DNA of 64,000 nt from a virus, in the IMG/VR virus record IMGVR_UViG_3300001782_000005, positions 1 through 64,000 of that record. The stretch is one strand, 5' to 3'. The position numbers were made by a program, and so were the translations under genes. The notes beneath the pieces were generated by a model. It saw only the letters and a program-made list of their open reading frames with translations, made no database searches and had not been told where the DNA came from. Below, piece by piece: positions 28,361-36,012 of the stretch (position 1 is the stretch's first letter; every line of letters starts with the position of its first letter).

Positions 28361-29023
28361 ATGAGCAAAATAGAGACAATTCACGTCGAAGTAAAAGACG
28401 AATACGGAGAACACTGTTTCGGTGATGGAGTACAAGAGAAAGATACAATTCTCCGAAAACCCAAAGGTAGAGTCGATATTTTTGAAGAAAAGGATGGAGA
28501 AAGAAAGAAAATCTATTCAAGTGATAATCTTGTAGTTTATCTTGGGCGTGAATATGTAGCTGTGAGAGTTTTCAATGTTGATAACCCAAGCATAGTACCA
28601 GTTAAAGAGGATTTTATTGGATGGTTAGGTCTGGGCGATGGAGGAGTTACTCCAGGCGATCCGTTAGATCCGATTTTGCCGACTAATTATGATACCGATA
28701 TGGCTAGTGAAGTTCCAATAAGTGCAACTGATACTAGCTATGGAGATTTTCGTGGTGGTTTTTATTACAAGCACCCAATTGATACAGTTGTTTTTTACCA
28801 GGATGACGCAAATGACGATCAGTGGTTAATAGGACAAGTTACAACGACAATTGGAACCGCAGACGCCAATGGAGAATTATTGAGTGAGGCAGGTCTCTAT
28901 GTAGCCCCAAGCAAATCTGGAGGCGAATCGGGTCCATTTAGCTTATTTGCGAGAGTTACATTTCCAACAATTGTAAAAGATTCTACTCGTCAGCTAGTTA
29001 TTGTGTGGTATATCTATTTCTAG
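28361..29023 (+). CDS. Unrecognised phage structural-type protein (220 aa)
   Basis: The ATG at 28361 is chosen over a TTG six bases earlier because AAAGAGG is correctly spaced from it. The protein has a compact beta-rich look, with SSDNLVVYLGREYVAVRVF (about 50-68), WLGLGDGGVTPGDP (about 87-100) and a hydrophobic C-terminal strand (QLVIVWYIYF). Such GLGDGG-containing proteins appear next to tail genes in large phages, so a minor virion protein is plausible. No enzyme motif is visible. It directly precedes the tail sheath gene. Confidence 0.65.
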   Translation: MSKIETIHVEVKDEYGEHCFGDGVQEKDTILRKPKGRVDIFEEKDGERKKIYSSDNLVVYLGREYVAVRVFNVDNPSIVPVKEDFIGWLGLGDGGVTPGDPLDPILPTNYDTDMASEVPISATDTSYGDFRGGFYYKHPIDTVVFYQDDANDDQWLIGQVTTTIGTADANGELLSEAGLYVAPSKSGGESGPFSLFARVTFPTIVKDSTRQLVIVWYIYF

Positions 29024-29123
29024 AGAAGAAGACAAAAAAAGGGATTAAAAAAATATACACCTAGAGAAAGGAAGATTTCTATTAGAGCGTGCTAATTAGA
29101 GAGACAACTAGGAGGAATTTCAT

Positions 29124-31106
29124 ATGGCAAATATCTCTCCAGGTGTATATACTAAGATCATTGACCTGTCAACATACGTACAGGCGGTACCTGGAACAAT
29201 TGGTTTCTTCTGTGCGTTGACAGAGAAGGGTGAGGACAATAAATTCAAATTTATTGGTTCTCGTAGTGAATTAGTTGGTGAGTATGGCGAACCAAATATC
29301 GAAACGTATGGACAAAGTTATGGTCAAGGTCTATACTGTGCTTACAATTACCTAGGCGAATCTGGAGCAATGTACTTCATCCGAGCACTTCCGGATGATG
29401 CCACATTCGCAAACTTAAGAATTGATGCTGTTTATGCAGATGTAGATGCAACAGCTTCAGTCCAAATCACCTACAATGATTCACTTAACTCGAAAGCAGA
29501 AATCACTTCTAACCTAGAACCATCTGGTGATACCTATCCCCTTTGCTTTATCTATCCAATAGGGAGAGGTCAATGGTATAATAACATTGGCATCAGATTG
29601 GTCGAACACTCAAATCCGCTATTCAATGATGTTTATGTGCTAGATATTTATGAGAAACAATCAGATGGTGACGATGTTATTATAGAGTCTTTTGAGATAT
29701 CTTTTAGACCAGATGCATTGGACGATGCAGGAACTTCAATGTTTATTGTTGACGTTCTTGAAACTTATTCAACCCTCCTAAGAGCAAGTATGATGAGGGC
29801 CAATGGTGAATGGTCTGAGGGTTACAATATTCTCTCAAGACGTTATGATAAAGAAATTGGTACAGTATCCGTAGTTGAGACACCAGGATCTGCAACAATC
29901 ACTGATAACAAGCAAGACTTTAGCGATTGGCAAAATGCTGCAGAAACTGGAAATTCAACCTATATGGTTGTTGCAAAGGATGCTAGAGGTAATGTGCTTT
30001 ATGGTTGGTTGGGTGCTTCTGGTGGTTCTGAAAACGACACAGTCAATGTATTTGATTCTCGTAACCTCACGGGTGCAAGTCAGTCTTGGGTTGGTGACGT
30101 CTCAGTATTTGACGATGGCGTAGGCATCACTTATGAGATCAAACAGTCAAATACAAGTGTCGCAACTGCATTTACTTCAGCTGAACCTGTTCCATTGAAA
30201 TATGGTTCAGAGGGCGCTTTGCTAGATGCAACTGGGGATCTTGTCACAACAGAGGCAACTCTGCTATTAGCCCAAGCATATGCAGGAAATCTGACAAGTG
30301 CAATAGACGGTTCAAGTCTTGTCGATGAGGTTTTGGATACAGAGAATTTTTATATGAGCGCTGTATTTGACTGTGGTTATCCAACTGAAGTTAAACAGCA
30401 AATCTCATCTCTTGTCCAGACGAGGCGTGACTGTGTTGCTCTATTAGACAACGGAGACAATGCAACATTCAATGCTGCCATTTCACAGAGGCAGGATGTA
30501 CATACATTCAATACTTACTTTGTCGCGTTGTATGAGTCATATAACAAGGTCTACGACATATTTACTGGTAGGGATGTATGGTTCTCCCCAGTATTCCATA
30601 TTTCCTATCTATTGCCAAGAAATGATTCTGTAGCAGAAGTCTGGTTTGCTGTTGCAGGTTTCAATCGTGCGGCAATTGATGATATTAAGGAACTCCGCTT
30701 CAATCCGAAGTTGGGTCAGAGAGACCAAATGTATCTCAAACAACTAAACCCAATTGTGAAATTCAATCCGGGTTATGTTGTGTGGGGTCAGTTAACGAGT
30801 CAGGCAAAGGCAAGTGCTCTGCAAGATCTGAATATTGTACGCCTTGTTCTCTATATCAAGAGAGCTCTAGAGGAGTATTGCAGATACTTCATCTTTGAGC
30901 AGAATGATCAACTGACCTGGAGTCAAGTGTCAGGTGATATTGTTCTGTTCCTAGAGGATATTAAGAGGCGAAGAGGTCTGTATAATTTCAGTGTTGAAGT
31001 TGGTGCAACAGATTATGAGAGGAAGAGAAAGACCTTCCACGTCAATGTTATCCTTGAACCAACAAGGGTTGTTGAGAAGATCGAACTCAACTTCTTCATC
31101 GTCTAA
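29124..31106 (+). CDS. Contractile tail sheath protein
   Basis: The 660-aa protein shows the hallmarks of T4 gp18-type sheath proteins: N-terminal SPGVYTKIIDLSTYVQ (5-20), GTIGFF (24-29), and a C-terminal domain with YCRYFIFEQNDQLTWSQVSG (about 589-608) followed by DYERKRKTFHVNVILEPTRVVEKIEL. The C-terminal sheath domain wraps the tail tube, and the variable middle faces outward. AGGAGG is well placed before the ATG. It is usually adjacent to the tail tube gene, but here about 13.5 kb of mostly minus-strand DNA separates them. A bidirectional terminator follows. Confidence 0.93.
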   Translation: MANISPGVYTKIIDLSTYVQAVPGTIGFFCALTEKGEDNKFKFIGSRSELVGEYGEPNIETYGQSYGQGLYCAYNYLGESGAMYFIRALPDDATFANLRIDAVYADVDATASVQITYNDSLNSKAEITSNLEPSGDTYPLCFIYPIGRGQWYNNIGIRLVEHSNPLFNDVYVLDIYEKQSDGDDVIIESFEISFRPDALDDAGTSMFIVDVLETYSTLLRASMMRANGEWSEGYNILSRRYDKEIGTVSVVETPGSATITDNKQDFSDWQNAAETGNSTYMVVAKDARGNVLYGWLGASGGSENDTVNVFDSRNLTGASQSWVGDVSVFDDGVGITYEIKQSNTSVATAFTSAEPVPLKYGSEGALLDATGDLVTTEATLLLAQAYAGNLTSAIDGSSLVDEVLDTENFYMSAVFDCGYPTEVKQQISSLVQTRRDCVALLDNGDNATFNAAISQRQDVHTFNTYFVALYESYNKVYDIFTGRDVWFSPVFHISYLLPRNDSVAEVWFAVAGFNRAAIDDIKELRFNPKLGQRDQMYLKQLNPIVKFNPGYVVWGQLTSQAKASALQDLNIVRLVLYIKRALEEYCRYFIFEQNDQLTWSQVSGDIVLFLEDIKRRRGLYNFSVEVGATDYERKRKTFHVNVILEPTRVVEKIELNFFIV

Positions 31107-31124
31107 AACCAAAAAAAATAGTAA

Positions 31125-31165
31125 CAAAAATAACCCTCCGGGTAAATCTCGGGGGGTTATTTTTT
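31125..31165. terminator. Bidirectional terminator between sheath and accessory island
   Basis: AATAACCCTCC (31129-31139) pairs with GGGGGGTTATT (31151-31161) as an 11-bp stem with one wobble. There is a U-tract on the + side and an A-run (U-tract on the - side) to the left, so it serves the converging genes on both sides. Confidence 0.85.
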
Positions 31166-31176
31166 CGACTTTCATC

Positions 31177-31623
31177 TTAAAGGAGAAGATTCTCTTTCCT
31201 GAGTAAGATATAAGTATTTACAGGTTTCTCCCTTATCCATTTATCAATCGTAGTTTCAAAGGCATCACTACTTTTAGTTTGGACATTCCAAGGTAAAACA
31301 TAGTTTGCACCAAATCCTCCTGCTCCTGTTTTTATAGCATCGAGGACCTCATCGAGTCTACACTCCTGCGTGGCCACTATTTCCATTGAACCTAATACGA
31401 TATAATCAGCTGGGCGAGGAAGTTCTTTCTGACTTCCGATAACTGTAACCTTTGCATCCTCTACAGGTTCATAGTCTTGGGTTGTGGCCTTGAAACGCTT
31501 GACTATAATCCTGCACTGTATCTTTTCCTCAGGGGGAAGATTCGTTTGGTAGTTCTGTCCAGCATTTGTGGTTTTGCAGGATAGAATTACCAAACCTATT
31601 ATTATGATTAAAAGTTTCTTCAT
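31177..31623 (-). CDS. Putative lipoprotein (148 aa)
   Basis: The N-terminus MKKLLIIIIGLVILSC is a lipoprotein signal with lipobox VILSC (Cys16), so the mature protein should be lipid-anchored in the host envelope. The mature part has a small alpha/beta look with VEDAKVTVIGSQ and a stretch TQECRLDEVLDAIKTGAGGFGANYVLPW resembling host lipoproteins that carry a conserved GANYV segment. AGAGGAG precedes the ATG. Followed by another lipoprotein gene, it belongs to an envelope-directed set and may act as a superinfection or receptor-masking factor (inference). Confidence 0.75.
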   Translation of the reverse strand: MKKLLIIIIGLVILSCKTTNAGQNYQTNLPPEEKIQCRIIVKRFKATTQDYEPVEDAKVTVIGSQKELPRPADYIVLGSMEIVATQECRLDEVLDAIKTGAGGFGANYVLPWNVQTKSSDAFETTIDKWIREKPVNTYILLRKENLLL

Positions 31624-31626
31624 TCT

Positions 31627-32181
31627 CTACTCCTCTCTCGTTTTCTGATCCTCCTCCAATTTATACCACGGAACTCGTAGTACATTGTGTAGAGCAATTG
31701 TGCTGTAAATTGCATATTCTAAGTCACCATTACCGCCTGCATCATCTATCGTCTTAAAATCATTATATTTAGAGTTATGCATGACGGGATAAAACCAAGT
31801 ACCAATTGCTGCTGTACCAACATATCCCTTGGTGAAATAGGAATATCTTGTTGCCTCAAAACTGGTTAGAGCAAGGCCAACACTGTGTTGAAGGACAAAC
31901 CCTCCACGTGCAAACCATCTCAAATCACTATCGCTATCGTGGTCATCTACGTGTTCAGCTCTATAACCGTTTTCGAAGTGCCAATCAACACCCCAAATCT
32001 CTCCTGCTAACCAGTGACCAGCAGTGTGTACTCCTATACTTGTTACAATTCCAGCACCGACGTATGCCCAATCTTTCGGTTTTGCCTCTGTGACTATATC
32101 CATATCAATTCCGAAGAAATAGAACTTCGTTCCTCCACAACCACAGAGTAATAACAGAAGAACAAGCATAATTTTCTTCAT
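31627..32181 (-). CDS. Putative lipoprotein (184 aa)
   Basis: The N-terminus MKKIMLVLLLLLCGC has a lipobox (LLLCGC), giving a lipidated Cys at 13 or 15. The remainder contains several moderately hydrophobic segments (WAYVGAGIVTSIGVHTAG, GGFVLQHSVGLALTSF, GYVGTAAIGTWFYPV). It looks like a small host periplasmic or membrane-associated protein with His residues near the segment ends (HTAGHW, HVDDHD). Only three bases separate its stop from the next gene's start, so it is cotranscribed. No family is recognised. Confidence 0.7.
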   Translation of the reverse strand: MKKIMLVLLLLLCGCGGTKFYFFGIDMDIVTEAKPKDWAYVGAGIVTSIGVHTAGHWLAGEIWGVDWHFENGYRAEHVDDHDSDSDLRWFARGGFVLQHSVGLALTSFEATRYSYFTKGYVGTAAIGTWFYPVMHNSKYNDFKTIDDAGGNGDLEYAIYSTIALHNVLRVPWYKLEEDQKTREE

Positions 32182-32205
32182 CCAATATTCACTCCTTTGA
32201 AGATA

Positions 32206-32244
32206 AAAATAACCCTCCGGAGAATCTTAACGGGGGTTATTTTT
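32206..32244 (-). terminator. Terminator after the PilZ transcription unit
   Basis: AATAACCCTCCG pairs with CGGGGGTTATT (one bulge), with T-runs on both outer sides. It sits 12 bases past the small 32256 gene. The stem shares AATAACCCTCCGG with the terminator at 31129, so the two are copies of one cassette. Confidence 0.75.
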
Positions 32245-32255
32245 GGATGAGGTTT

Positions 32256-32435
32256 CTACTTGATGACGGGATCGAAAGGATCGCCCATATCTTCTATGAT
32301 TATGATGGCATCCATATCCAATTTCTCAAGTTCTTCTTCAGTTGCCTTGAGACCTTCGATAGGATCATCCTTTCTCTTCTTGTACTTGTCTGCCGCCATT
32401 GCCCCTTCTCTGATAATTCTCTCGTAATAATTCAT
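32256..32435 (-). CDS. Small acidic/basic protein (59 aa)
   Basis: A short open frame begins MNYYERIIREGAMAADKYKK and ends MGDPFDPVIK. The ATG is preceded by AGGAGG at 10 bases, and the gene fills the gap between the second PilZ gene and a terminator. The sequence is helical and charged with an acidic C-terminal half (TEEELEKLDMDAIIIIEDM). No family recognised. Position suggests it is expressed with the PilZ proteins. Confidence 0.7.
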   Translation of the reverse strand: MNYYERIIREGAMAADKYKKRKDDPIEGLKATEEELEKLDMDAIIIIEDMGDPFDPVIK

Positions 32436-32449
32436 GAGGTAACATCCTC

Positions 32450-32809
32450 CTATGGTGTTACTGCTATTTTCCTGATCAGAGTTCTGACTCTAGACTTGTC
32501 CTTTGGATCTAAGGACACAAATTTGATCCCGAACCCGTAGCGGTTAGTCCAGACAACCTTTCCATAAACCAGTATTGGTGAATCATTTGGCAGATCAATA
32601 CATAAATTAGTGAAGACGCCAACTGGCATACTCACATTCCCTGCGGAGATGAATACACCACCAACACTAATGTTTCTGGTTTTTCCGTGTCTGAATTGAC
32701 CATTTAGGTCTGTAAACCTAACGGGTAGTGCTACCTCAACCCTTACTGATCTCCTCTTTGAAACATACAACTTGGCTGTTTGATTCTCTTTTGTTAGTAA
32801 TTCTTCCAC
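32450..32809 (-). CDS. PilZ-domain protein 2
   Basis: The 119-aa protein has both PilZ signatures: RRSVR (19-23, the RxxxR loop that grips c-di-GMP) and NISVGG (46-51, the D/NxSxxG motif). It ends with KVVWTNRYGFGIKFVSL, the usual terminal strand of the PilZ barrel. The GTG at 32809 is chosen because AGGAAGGAG is six bases before it; the TTG six bases further upstream abuts the ribosome site. The gene starts two bases after the stop of PilZ protein 1. c-di-GMP binding is likely, and the role in a phage may be to sense or sequester the host's second messenger. Confidence 0.85.
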   Translation of the reverse strand: MEELLTKENQTAKLYVSKRRSVRVEVALPVRFTDLNGQFRHGKTRNISVGGVFISAGNVSMPVGVFTNLCIDLPNDSPILVYGKVVWTNRYGFGIKFVSLDPKDKSRVRTLIRKIAVTP

Positions 32810-32811
32810 GG

Positions 32812-33267
32812 TCAACTCCTTCCTGACCCTAGACTTTCGTTTACGAATTTGAAAAGGAGCTTTATGTGATCCTGACTTAAGTTTTCAAATTCGACTGCAA
32901 AACCAGCCTCCTCTCGTCCGGCAACTTCATTAGAGCGGACAACTCGTGCACCAATCATTCCAATATCCGCTCTGAACGGACTAATTACTCGAACTGTCAG
33001 AGCGATCTTTGTACCAACTGGTGGGGGGTCAGAATCCAAAATATATGCTCCACCCACACTGAGGTCTCTAGTGAGTGCACAGGCATGAGTTGCCTTATGG
33101 GTATAAACCAGGGGAAGACTAGCTCTAACCCTCACCTTGAGTCGCTTGAGGACTTCAGTCTGACCTGCGTCGACTACTTGACACTCCATTAAACTTGTTG
33201 CTAACTCCATTTCCTTCGTATCAAGAAACTTCCTTAGCTCCTGTTCTGTGGTAATTTCAATCGCCAT
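32812..33267 (-). CDS. PilZ-domain protein 1
   Basis: The 151-aa protein carries an N-terminal helical extension (about 1-38) and a PilZ barrel with RLKVR (42-46) and DLSVGG (68-73), both c-di-GMP-binding motifs. It ends EEAGFAVEFENLSQDHIKLLFKFVNE, typical of PilZ proteins of myxobacteria-like hosts. GGAGG lies 8 bases before the ATG. It is first in a minus-strand unit (PilZ1, PilZ2, small 32256 gene) and lies just downstream of a CTATATATATTAATT element, suggesting early expression. Confidence 0.87.
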   Translation of the reverse strand: MAIEITTEQELRKFLDTKEMELATSLMECQVVDAGQTEVLKRLKVRVRASLPLVYTHKATHACALTRDLSVGGAYILDSDPPPVGTKIALTVRVISPFRADIGMIGARVVRSNEVAGREEAGFAVEFENLSQDHIKLLFKFVNESLGSGRS

Positions 33268-33309
33268 GTAAATAACCTCCTTTCATTTAAAATCAAAAAC
33301 TATTATCCA

Positions 33310-33326
33310 GTAATTAATATATATAG
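33310..33326 (-). promoter_or_regulatory. CTATATATATTAATT element, copy 1 (putative early promoter)
   Basis: Read on the minus strand it is CTATATATATTAATTAC, identical over 17 bases to the copy at 59491. It lies 43 bases upstream of the first PilZ gene, in a divergent gap. Confidence 0.6.
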
Positions 33327-33359
33327 AGAATGATTTTTAACTGATCTGTTCTCATATCT

Positions 33360-33377
33360 AGAACATATATAAAATAG
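33360..33377 (+). promoter_or_regulatory. RGAACAAA-type motif before the Hc1-like gene
   Basis: AGAACATATATAAAATAG is a variant (ACATA for ACAAA) 31 bases upstream of the 33409 start, on the other side of the same divergent gap. Confidence 0.4.
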
Positions 33378-33408
33378 AGACACAGAACCAAAAAAAGGAG
33401 TTAGAAAA

Positions 33409-33630
33409 ATGCTGATTAATTATGACGCGAAATGTCAAGAAGTGAAGGCGAAGTTTGACGAATTTTTGGAAGCTGCTGAAAAGGGGAGAGAAGGGCATGG
33501 AAGTAAAACGCATGCCCTGAAAGCAAGGAAGTTAAGTACAGAGATAGCGATGTTATTGAAAGATTTCCGTGCTATCTCAATTGCCAATGATAAGGCAAAA
33601 CCAGTTAAGAAAAGAAATCCTCAAGCCTAA
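33409..33630 (+). CDS. Small basic Hc1-like (histone H1-like) protein
   Basis: The 73-residue protein has the pattern of bacterial histone-Hc1-like proteins. There is an N-terminal helix KAKFDEFLEAAEKG, a Gly/Lys turn (GHGSKTHALKARK), a second helix ending IAMLLKDFRAISI, and a Lys-rich tail (KAKPVKKRNPQ). Hc1-like proteins bind DNA without strict sequence preference. It is the only plus-strand gene in the island and has its own promoter-like motif and terminator. It could compact phage DNA or modulate the host nucleoid. The family match is from memory of the pattern and is moderate. Confidence 0.55.
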   Translation: MLINYDAKCQEVKAKFDEFLEAAEKGREGHGSKTHALKARKLSTEIAMLLKDFRAISIANDKAKPVKKRNPQA

Positions 33631-33665
33631 AACAGGCTGTCCGTTCACTCTCCTTCCACCCTTGG

Positions 33666-33710
33666 CCCCACTCAGGATTATTAGTCCTGAGTGGGGTTAT
33701 TTTTTTATTC
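33666..33710 (+). terminator. Strong terminator after the Hc1-like gene
   Basis: CCCCACTCAGGA (33666-33677) pairs perfectly with TCCTGAGTGGGG (33685-33696) and is followed by TTATTTTTTTATT. Confidence 0.92.
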
Positions 33711-33804
33711 ACTATCTACACCTTTATACCTTGTTGGATTGCTCATCCAGTCTACAATTTCATCTGTCAGAATCCTATCTTGAGTTGGTTCTTCTTGTAG
33801 AGAT

Positions 33805-33999
33805 CTAACTGAACTTTGTGGGGTTTCCAAGTGATTTCTGAATAGATGAAAAAGATCTTCCTAGCAAATTAGGAATGTCAAATAACGTCTTGATCTCTTG
33901 AGTTTCTCTACTTTCTATTTTATTTTCTTCTGTTGAAGAACTACAAGAATATACTGCAACTATAGAAAGTAAAAGAATACTAATTATTATCCTCTTCAT
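33805..33999 (-). CDS. Short putative lipoprotein (64 aa)
   Basis: The N-terminus MKRIIISILLLSIVAVYSC is a signal peptide with lipobox AVYSC (Cys19), followed by a Ser/Glu-rich spacer and a C-terminal segment FDIPNLLGRSFSSIQKSLGNPTKF. That last segment resembles the start of BamE/SmpA-like small lipoprotein domains (short helix, then an LGxPT turn), but the protein stops there, so it may be truncated. It overlaps the upstream gene by 20 bases, with GGAGG before the ATG. Confidence 0.65.
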   Translation of the reverse strand: MKRIIISILLLSIVAVYSCSSSTEENKIESRETQEIKTLFDIPNLLGRSFSSIQKSLGNPTKFS

Positions 34000-34423
34000 T
34001 TTTCCACCTCCCCCACTCCTGTGGATTCGTAGTATCTGGCAAACAAAGATATCTACTGCTTGTAAACCATTGATCTTTCACAGAAGTGTTTATAGCACAG
34101 CATTTTTCAGGTGAGATTTGAGGTTTATCCTCATCTTCTTCAATGGCTTCAGATATCATTTTGTATTTCTTTCTCCACAATTTAACTTTAGCCTCATCAC
34201 ATGATTTAAGAGATGGATAAACCTCAATTAATCTGTATACTTGACTAGATTCTTTTTCAATATAGTCAATACTTTCATACCTCACCCACAAAACCCAATA
34301 GACCTCTTCGTCCTCGATGACTTCACTTTCTCTGGTTAATACCAATACCATTACAGCTGTCATTACTAGAAGAGCGGATAAAACTAGAAGAGAAAGTATA
34401 GTTGTAATTTTCCTTGCTGTCAC
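33980..34423 (-). CDS. Single-pass membrane protein (147 aa)
   Basis: One N-terminal membrane helix (ILSLLVLSALLVMTAVMVLV, about 9-28) precedes a soluble domain with four Cys (SCDEAK, EKCCAIN, RYLCLP), consistent with an exported, disulfide-bonded domain. The GTG start overlaps the TGA of the upstream gene (GTGA), so the two are translationally coupled. No family recognised. Confidence 0.65.
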   Translation of the reverse strand: MTARKITTILSLLVLSALLVMTAVMVLVLTRESEVIEDEEVYWVLWVRYESIDYIEKESSQVYRLIEVYPSLKSCDEAKVKLWRKKYKMISEAIEEDEDKPQISPEKCCAINTSVKDQWFTSSRYLCLPDTTNPQEWGRWKNEEDNN

Positions 34424-35199
34424 TTCTTGCCACCTCTCTCTTTCATAATTTTCAAATTGTTTTCTCGTACTTGTCTTATAATCTCCCTCTCTTTCTTTAA
34501 ATTCTCTTCTGCCTTTTTATAGTCAAAAGGTCTTTTCTTGAGAGCATAGGGAGCAGAACTCTTAGTTTCCCACAAATAGTCATATCTCTTCCAATACTCA
34601 ATGAATTTTATCCACTCATCATCACACCAACTAGGAGTCCACCCCGATGACCTACAAGTGAAAACGATCTCGAATTTTCTAGGGTAAATCATTGTTGGAA
34701 TTTCATAGAATACTTGATGGACAAAATTCGGTTCGCCATCCTCTGGACTCTCTCTTCTCCAAGGAGGGTAGATAACTGTATAACCAAATAATCTTTTATT
34801 CTCACGTAAGTGACGAACCCAATTATCACAGTTCAATTTTTCCATATCATAACCAGCATCGTGGTGCTGATCAAAATTCCATATTGAAAATTTCACACTA
34901 GATTCGAAAAAGTTTTCAAGAACCATCAAGATATCTTTATGAGATTCTGCAATGCAAAGGTGCATTGATGGTTCTAAGGGGCACGCTCTTTGCCAAAAAT
35001 TCTTCAAGAGTTTCTGATCTGGTTTGACAATATCTTTTGCCTCTTCTCCAGTTTTCATATGAACGTTGCCATATCTAAGAGGCCAAAGATACTCTAAGAA
35101 GACCATACTCTCTTCTTTTTGACTCCAGTCAAACCAGTATACATCAGGAAAAAAGTAATCCCAGTCAACTGAAAGAACCCTCGCTACGGTTTCGTGCAT
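34420..35199 (-). CDS. Arginase/UPF0489-like protein (259 aa)
   Basis: Two motifs suggest the ureohydrolase fold: LSVDWDYFFPD (9-19) and IWNFDQHHDAGYD (about 106-118). They resemble the SxDxDxxDP and DAHxD metal-binding motifs of arginases, deacetylases and UPF0489 proteins. NCDNW and CRSSGWTPSWCDDEW follow. If the fold is right, the Asp/His set could hold two metal ions; no substrate can be named. The C-terminus (about 215-259) is a charged helix. AAAGGAG precedes the ATG. It may instead be an unrelated phage family. Confidence 0.45.
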   Translation of the reverse strand: MHETVARVLSVDWDYFFPDVYWFDWSQKEESMVFLEYLWPLRYGNVHMKTGEEAKDIVKPDQKLLKNFWQRACPLEPSMHLCIAESHKDILMVLENFFESSVKFSIWNFDQHHDAGYDMEKLNCDNWVRHLRENKRLFGYTVIYPPWRRESPEDGEPNFVHQVFYEIPTMIYPRKFEIVFTCRSSGWTPSWCDDEWIKFIEYWKRYDYLWETKSSAPYALKKRPFDYKKAEENLKKEREIIRQVRENNLKIMKERGGKK

Positions 35200-35390
35200 A
35201 ATTTAGTAATCTCCTTTAGTACTAGTTTAAAGGTTATAAAAGAATTAATAAGGATAAATCCGCCAAATACTAATGGAAACCAAATCTTTAATGTTTTCCC
35301 TCCTGCGATAGAGATCCCTAGACACAGGAGGAAAAACATTAAAGGGATTAATACTGATATTAATAAAAAGCATTTAAGTCTTTCACTCAT
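35184..35390 (-). CDS. Small two-helix membrane protein (68 aa)
   Basis: The start is placed at 35390 (MSERLKCF) because GGAGGGG lies just upstream; a longer frame reaches into the preceding gene. Two hydrophobic segments (LLISVLIPLMFFLLCLGISI and WFPLVFGGFILINSFITF) form a helical hairpin, followed by a short Lys-rich tail. Size and shape would fit a holin-like or envelope protein, but nothing specific supports either. It overlaps the next gene's start by 16 bases. Confidence 0.65.
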   Translation of the reverse strand: MSERLKCFLLISVLIPLMFFLLCLGISIAGGKTLKIWFPLVFGGFILINSFITFKLVLKEITKLCTKP

Positions 35391-35401
35391 TTGCCCCTCC
35401 G

Positions 35402-35803
35402 TTAAAGTTTTACAATTATATATGGCATACCGCCAGGCAGTATATTCCACATATCTCTTGGTAAAGTGTAGGAGACTAAATCTATTGCCATACCAAGACA
35501 GAATAATTGGTCCATTGTCATATGGAGACCAGTCCACTGCTCTCCATCTTTGGTCATACAAGCATTTAAGAAGGTCCACCCGCCTCCTCCTGATTTCTTA
35601 AATTCATCAGGCAATTGGTTAAGCATCTCAGTAATTTCTTTTCGATGACCTTCGATTCGATCTTTATTAAATCCAAAGCGGTTTAGAATACCTTCTACTT
35701 CAATCATTCCATCAAGATCTTTAGGCATTCCATGAATTGTAAGTTCACTCTGTTTGTACAGGCAATCTTTGAAAATAAATTCAACTCTCCCAGCATCAAT
35801 CAT
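35402..35803 (-). CDS. Unrecognised soluble protein (133 aa)
   Basis: The ATG overlaps the stop of the upstream zinc-ribbon gene (ATGA), with AGAGGAG preceding it, so the two are coupled. A central Gly-rich turn (KKSGGGGWTFLNAC, about 70-83) precedes a helical part (LHMTMDQLFCLGMAIDLV). No known motif. It sits among small genes typical of phage accessory regions. Confidence 0.6.
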   Translation of the reverse strand: MIDAGRVEFIFKDCLYKQSELTIHGMPKDLDGMIEVEGILNRFGFNKDRIEGHRKEITEMLNQLPDEFKKSGGGGWTFLNACMTKDGEQWTGLHMTMDQLFCLGMAIDLVSYTLPRDMWNILPGGMPYIIVKL

Positions 35804-36012
35804 TTGCCTTTCTCCTCTTTAAATCTTGGGTCATTGGCTATCTGTCTTCCTGCGATATCCATGAAGTCTGCCATACCACAATATGGACATTGGGGAATTT
35901 TTTCACCCGGATCAACTCCTTGAATATACATATTATCTGGAAGAACAGTGTTATGCTTCGCTGGATCGTACTCCTTTTTACACTTATAACACTCAGTTAG
36001 ATTTGACACCAT
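35800..36012 (-). CDS. Small zinc-ribbon protein (70 aa)
   Basis: Two Cys pairs, CYKC near residue 8 and CPYC near 42, make a single zinc ribbon. The C-terminus is charged (DPRFKEEKGK). The start is taken at the ATG at 36012 inside the end of the previous gene; a GTG three bases on is also possible. Function unknown. Confidence 0.6.
   Translation of the reverse strand: MVSNLTECYKCKKEYDPAKHNTVLPDNMYIQGVDPGEKIPQCPYCGMADFMDIAGRQIANDPRFKEEKGK

Noticed and set aside
32247-32540. Plus-strand frame of 97 codons
   Set aside because: It lies opposite the well-supported 59-residue minus-strand gene with AGGAGG and the start of the PilZ2 3' end.
35391-35579. N-terminal extension of the small membrane protein
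   Set aside because: It overlaps the upstream gene almost fully, and a clear GGAGGGG site selects the internal ATG at 35390.
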